Shown here piece by piece: positions 6,166-8,390 of a stretch of DNA of 8,390 nt; position 1 is the first letter of the stretch; every line of letters begins with the position of its first letter. The stretch covers positions 1 to 8,390 of the forward strand of contig CALCML010000130.1 of NCBI GenBank assembly GCA_937967765.1, read 5' to 3'. The notes under the pieces are model-generated. The model searched no databases. It was not told the origin of the DNA and saw only the letters and a program-made list of their open reading frames with translations. The position numbers and the translations under genes are program-made. The DNA is from an uncultured Carnobacterium sp. (lineage in GTDB: Bacteria; Bacillota; Bacilli; Lactobacillales; Aerococcaceae).

Positions 6166-8390
6166 TCATTTTACAATTTTTATACATTCTTTATCTAAAA
6201 TGTCGATAAGACTAGGGATTAGCTTCGACTCAAGGTTTACACCGTTTGCAAAAGAATTCTTTACAAGCGTTTTACTATTCACGAGGAATAATTCAACAGG
6301 TGTCACTCCTTTATATTTAGTAACGAGTTGCTTGATTTCTGCATAGATTTCTGGAGTATGTTTCTCCGGACGAATCGCAATTTTCAATATCTTGGCAGCA
6401 TCTTCAAGGAGCTTATCTGCAAAACTCATCGGATACATGCGGTTTAATTGTAATTGCCATTGTCCCTTTTGCCCTCTCTTCACACGACCTTCCGCAAGAA
6501 CCATCGTGTTTTGTTGCAGATGTTGATAGACTTCGGCAAGCGTAGACGGAAAGACGACAACATCCATCATTCCAGACGCATCTTGAAGTGTGACATACGC
6601 CATCTGCTCTCCTTTACGAGTCGAGATTTTACGAATGTCCACAATCATCCCTACGAATCGCATATACCCTTCTTCAAAGACAGTTTGTACCGGAGTAATC
6701 CATCCACTCTTCACAAGAGGATCATATTTTGAGGAAGGATGCGGAGAAACTGAAAATCCAAGAACCTCGATTTCTTCTTCAATTCGTTGTAGGAGTGGTT
6801 CTTCTTCCACATGTGTGAACGCCACTTCTAAGTCATCTTCTAGCGATAAATTCAAGCCGTGGAACTTCACACTCTTAGCTACCGCATCCACATTCGCCTT
6901 CAGCGTCGCCCTTGTTTCACCAAATTCATCAAAAGCCCCTGCGTTAATCAACGCCATTAAAAGTGGTTCTTTCGTATATTGGGCGCCCATACGGTAAGCA
7001 AAGTCTTGGAAACCTTTGAAGGGACCATACTCATAACGATTCTTCACGATACTTTCCACAAAGTCTCGGCGAATCCCCTTAATATTATTGAGCCCAACAA
7101 TGACTCCACTATCGTCTGCCACGAAATCTGCATAACTACGATTGATACTTGGTGGTAAGATTTCAATTCCTAACTGACGTGCTTCAATAAGATAGTCTTG
7201 TAACTTCGCTGATTTCGCACTCGCGTTTTGGAACAAGGCGGTAAAGAATGCCGTTGGATAATTTGCTTTTAAGTAAGCTAATTGATACGACAACATCGCG
7301 TAAGCCACCGCGTGTGACTTGTTAAATCCATAGTTGGCAAACTTTTCGATATAGTCATATACCGTCTCGGCATCTTCTTGTTTATACCCTTTCGAAAGTG
7401 CTCCGTGCACAAATTTTTCTTTTTGTGCCGCAATTGCATCACTATTCTTCTTCCCGATGGCACGACGTAAAATGTCCGCTTCTCCTAGAGTAAAGCCAGC
7501 CATTTCACTAGCCGCCTGCATAACTTGTTCTTGGTAAACCAAGATACCGTATGTCGGTTCAAGAATCTTTTGAAGCGACGTGTGAGGATACTGAACAATT
7601 TCCGTTCCCTTTTTACGATTAATAAAGTGTGGAATTTGCTCCATTGGACCTGGACGATAAAGTGCAAGCACTGCTACTAAATCTTCGAACGCTGTTGGTT
7701 GCATATCCTTCAAGACACGACGAATTCCGTCTGACTCGAATTGGAAAATTCCGTTTGTTTGTGCCTTCTGGAAAAGCTCAAACGTACGAGGATCGTCTAA
7801 AGGAATCTTCGTAATATCAATTGACTTCTTCGTAATCTTTTGCGTTTGTTGAATCGCCTTATGAAGCAATGTCAGGTTGCTTAATCCAAGTAAGTCCATC
7901 TTAAGAAGGCCGACTTTTTCAACAGCCTGTATGGCATATTGCGTAAGCATCCAATCGGCTTCCTGAAGTGACGCCGAATACCCTTTGTCTCGTTTCATTA
8001 AAGGAACGGTCTTTGTTAACACGTCTTGTGATAACACGACTCCGGCCGCATGGACAGACGAATGGCGTGGAAGTCCTTCGAGCGCTCTGGCCACTTGATA
8101 GAGCTTACGATTACGTTCACTACTGTCTACATGTTCTCTAAACGCCTTATTTTCTTTATAGGTTTGCTCTAACGTTACTTTCCCTTGAGCGATATTGTTT
8201 GAAAACTTCTGAACCGTAATGATGTTTTCGCCAAAGACTTTACACACATCGCGAATCACTTGTTTCGCCCCAAGCGTACCGAATGTCACAATCTGCGCTA
8301 CGTTTTGGTTGCCATATTTTGAAACGATATAGGCTAAAATATCTTCACGCTTATCATCTGGAAAATCCAAGTCGATATCGGGCATCGTAT
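6166..8390 (-). CDS. dnaE: DNA polymerase III alpha subunit DnaE, C-terminal part (5' end outside window)
   Basis: DnaE is a C-family replicative polymerase. In Firmicutes it works beside PolC, extending RNA primers at the fork. About 740 codons are present; the N-terminal PHP domain and start of the palm (roughly 360-400 residues) lie beyond the right edge. The frame is open to 8390, with Thr before the Met at 8385, so that Met is internal. Numbering from it, the palm motif PDIDLDF (2-8) carries two catalytic aspartates, and D164 in LLKMDLLGL the third. ALYRPGPM (241-248), GILVYQEQVM (280-289) and FNKSHAVAYA (354-363) are typical fingers-region motifs. A helix-hairpin-helix region follows (about 425-490), then an OB fold (about 574-650, MRFVGMIVDIRKIS). 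The stop is TGA at 6168-6166, and pfkA follows 98 nt later. Confidence 0.97.
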   Translation of the reverse strand, partial: TMPDIDLDFPDDKREDILAYIVSKYGNQNVAQIVTFGTLGAKQVIRDVCKVFGENIITVQKFSNNIAQGKVTLEQTYKENKAFREHVDSSERNRKLYQVARALEGLPRHSSVHAAGVVLSQDVLTKTVPLMKRDKGYSASLQEADWMLTQYAIQAVEKVGLLKMDLLGLSNLTLLHKAIQQTQKITKKSIDITKIPLDDPRTFELFQKAQTNGIFQFESDGIRRVLKDMQPTAFEDLVAVLALYRPGPMEQIPHFINRKKGTEIVQYPHTSLQKILEPTYGILVYQEQVMQAASEMAGFTLGEADILRRAIGKKNSDAIAAQKEKFVHGALSKGYKQEDAETVYDYIEKFANYGFNKSHAVAYAMLSYQLAYLKANYPTAFFTALFQNASAKSAKLQDYLIEARQLGIEILPPSINRSYADFVADDSGVIVGLNNIKGIRRDFVESIVKNRYEYGPFKGFQDFAYRMGAQYTKEPLLMALINAGAFDEFGETRATLKANVDAVAKSVKFHGLNLSLEDDLEVAFTHVEEEPLLQRIEEEIEVLGFSVSPHPSSKYDPLVKSGWITPVQTVFEEGYMRFVGMIVDIRKISTRKGEQMAYVTLQDASGMMDVVVFPSTLAEVYQHLQQNTMVLAEGRVKRGQKGQWQLQLNRMYPMSFADKLLEDAAKILKIAIRPEKHTPEIYAEIKQLVTKYKGVTPVELFLVNSKTLVKNSFANGVNLESKLIPSLIDILDKECIKIVK

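Noticed and set aside
7278..7667. Two minus-strand open frames of about 60 codons inside dnaE
   Set aside because: They are out of frame with an intact, conserved polymerase coding sequence and show no family features.
8383..8385. ATG at 8385 as the start of the polymerase gene
   Set aside because: It is within the conserved palm motif (MPDIDLDF) and the frame stays open upstream to the window edge. It is an internal Met of dnaE.

Overview
The window is a compact, ordinary chromosomal stretch of a low-GC Gram-positive bacterium (Firmicutes). Every gene lies on the minus strand, so transcription runs from high to low coordinates. The proteins look like those of Lactobacillales, perhaps Carnobacteriaceae/Granulicatella-like. 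That genus guess is a family-level impression from protein sequence and gene order, not a database result.

In order of transcription: (1) 8390-6166 is the C-terminal two thirds of the replicative polymerase DnaE, cut by the window edge. (2) 6067-3661 holds the glycolytic pair pfkA-pyk, behind its own extended -10 promoter and closed by a strong intrinsic terminator at 3602-3643. (3) From 3482 down to the window start runs a tightly packed cluster: cvfB (S1-domain RNA-binding protein), fur (metal-responsive repressor), xerD (chromosome dimer resolution), deoB (phosphopentomutase) and the first 16 codons of what is probably purine nucleoside phosphorylase. Gaps inside the cluster are 3-23 nt. 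Nothing between its genes looks like a promoter or terminator, so it is read here as one operon started from the 3483-3600 intergenic region.

The pathways are recognisable. PfkA and Pyk are the committed and final ATP-yielding steps of glycolysis. DeoB and the following phosphorylase form the nucleoside salvage route: base release, then interconversion of ribose/deoxyribose 1- and 5-phosphates. The fur-xerD-deoB-phosphorylase order matches the Bacillus subtilis fur-(yqzK)-ripX-drm-pupG neighbourhood, and dnaE...pfkA-pyk is also a common Firmicutes neighbourhood.

No mobile element, CRISPR array, tRNA, rRNA or riboswitch was seen, and there is no convincing sign of a new biological system. Points worth a second look are small: non-ATG starts (pfkA GTG, fur probably TTG), a deoB start that probably lies downstream of the first ATG, a possible 8-codon leader peptide between two candidate promoters ahead of cvfB, an inverted repeat at the predicted pfkA transcription start, and a substituted residue in the PFK effector site.
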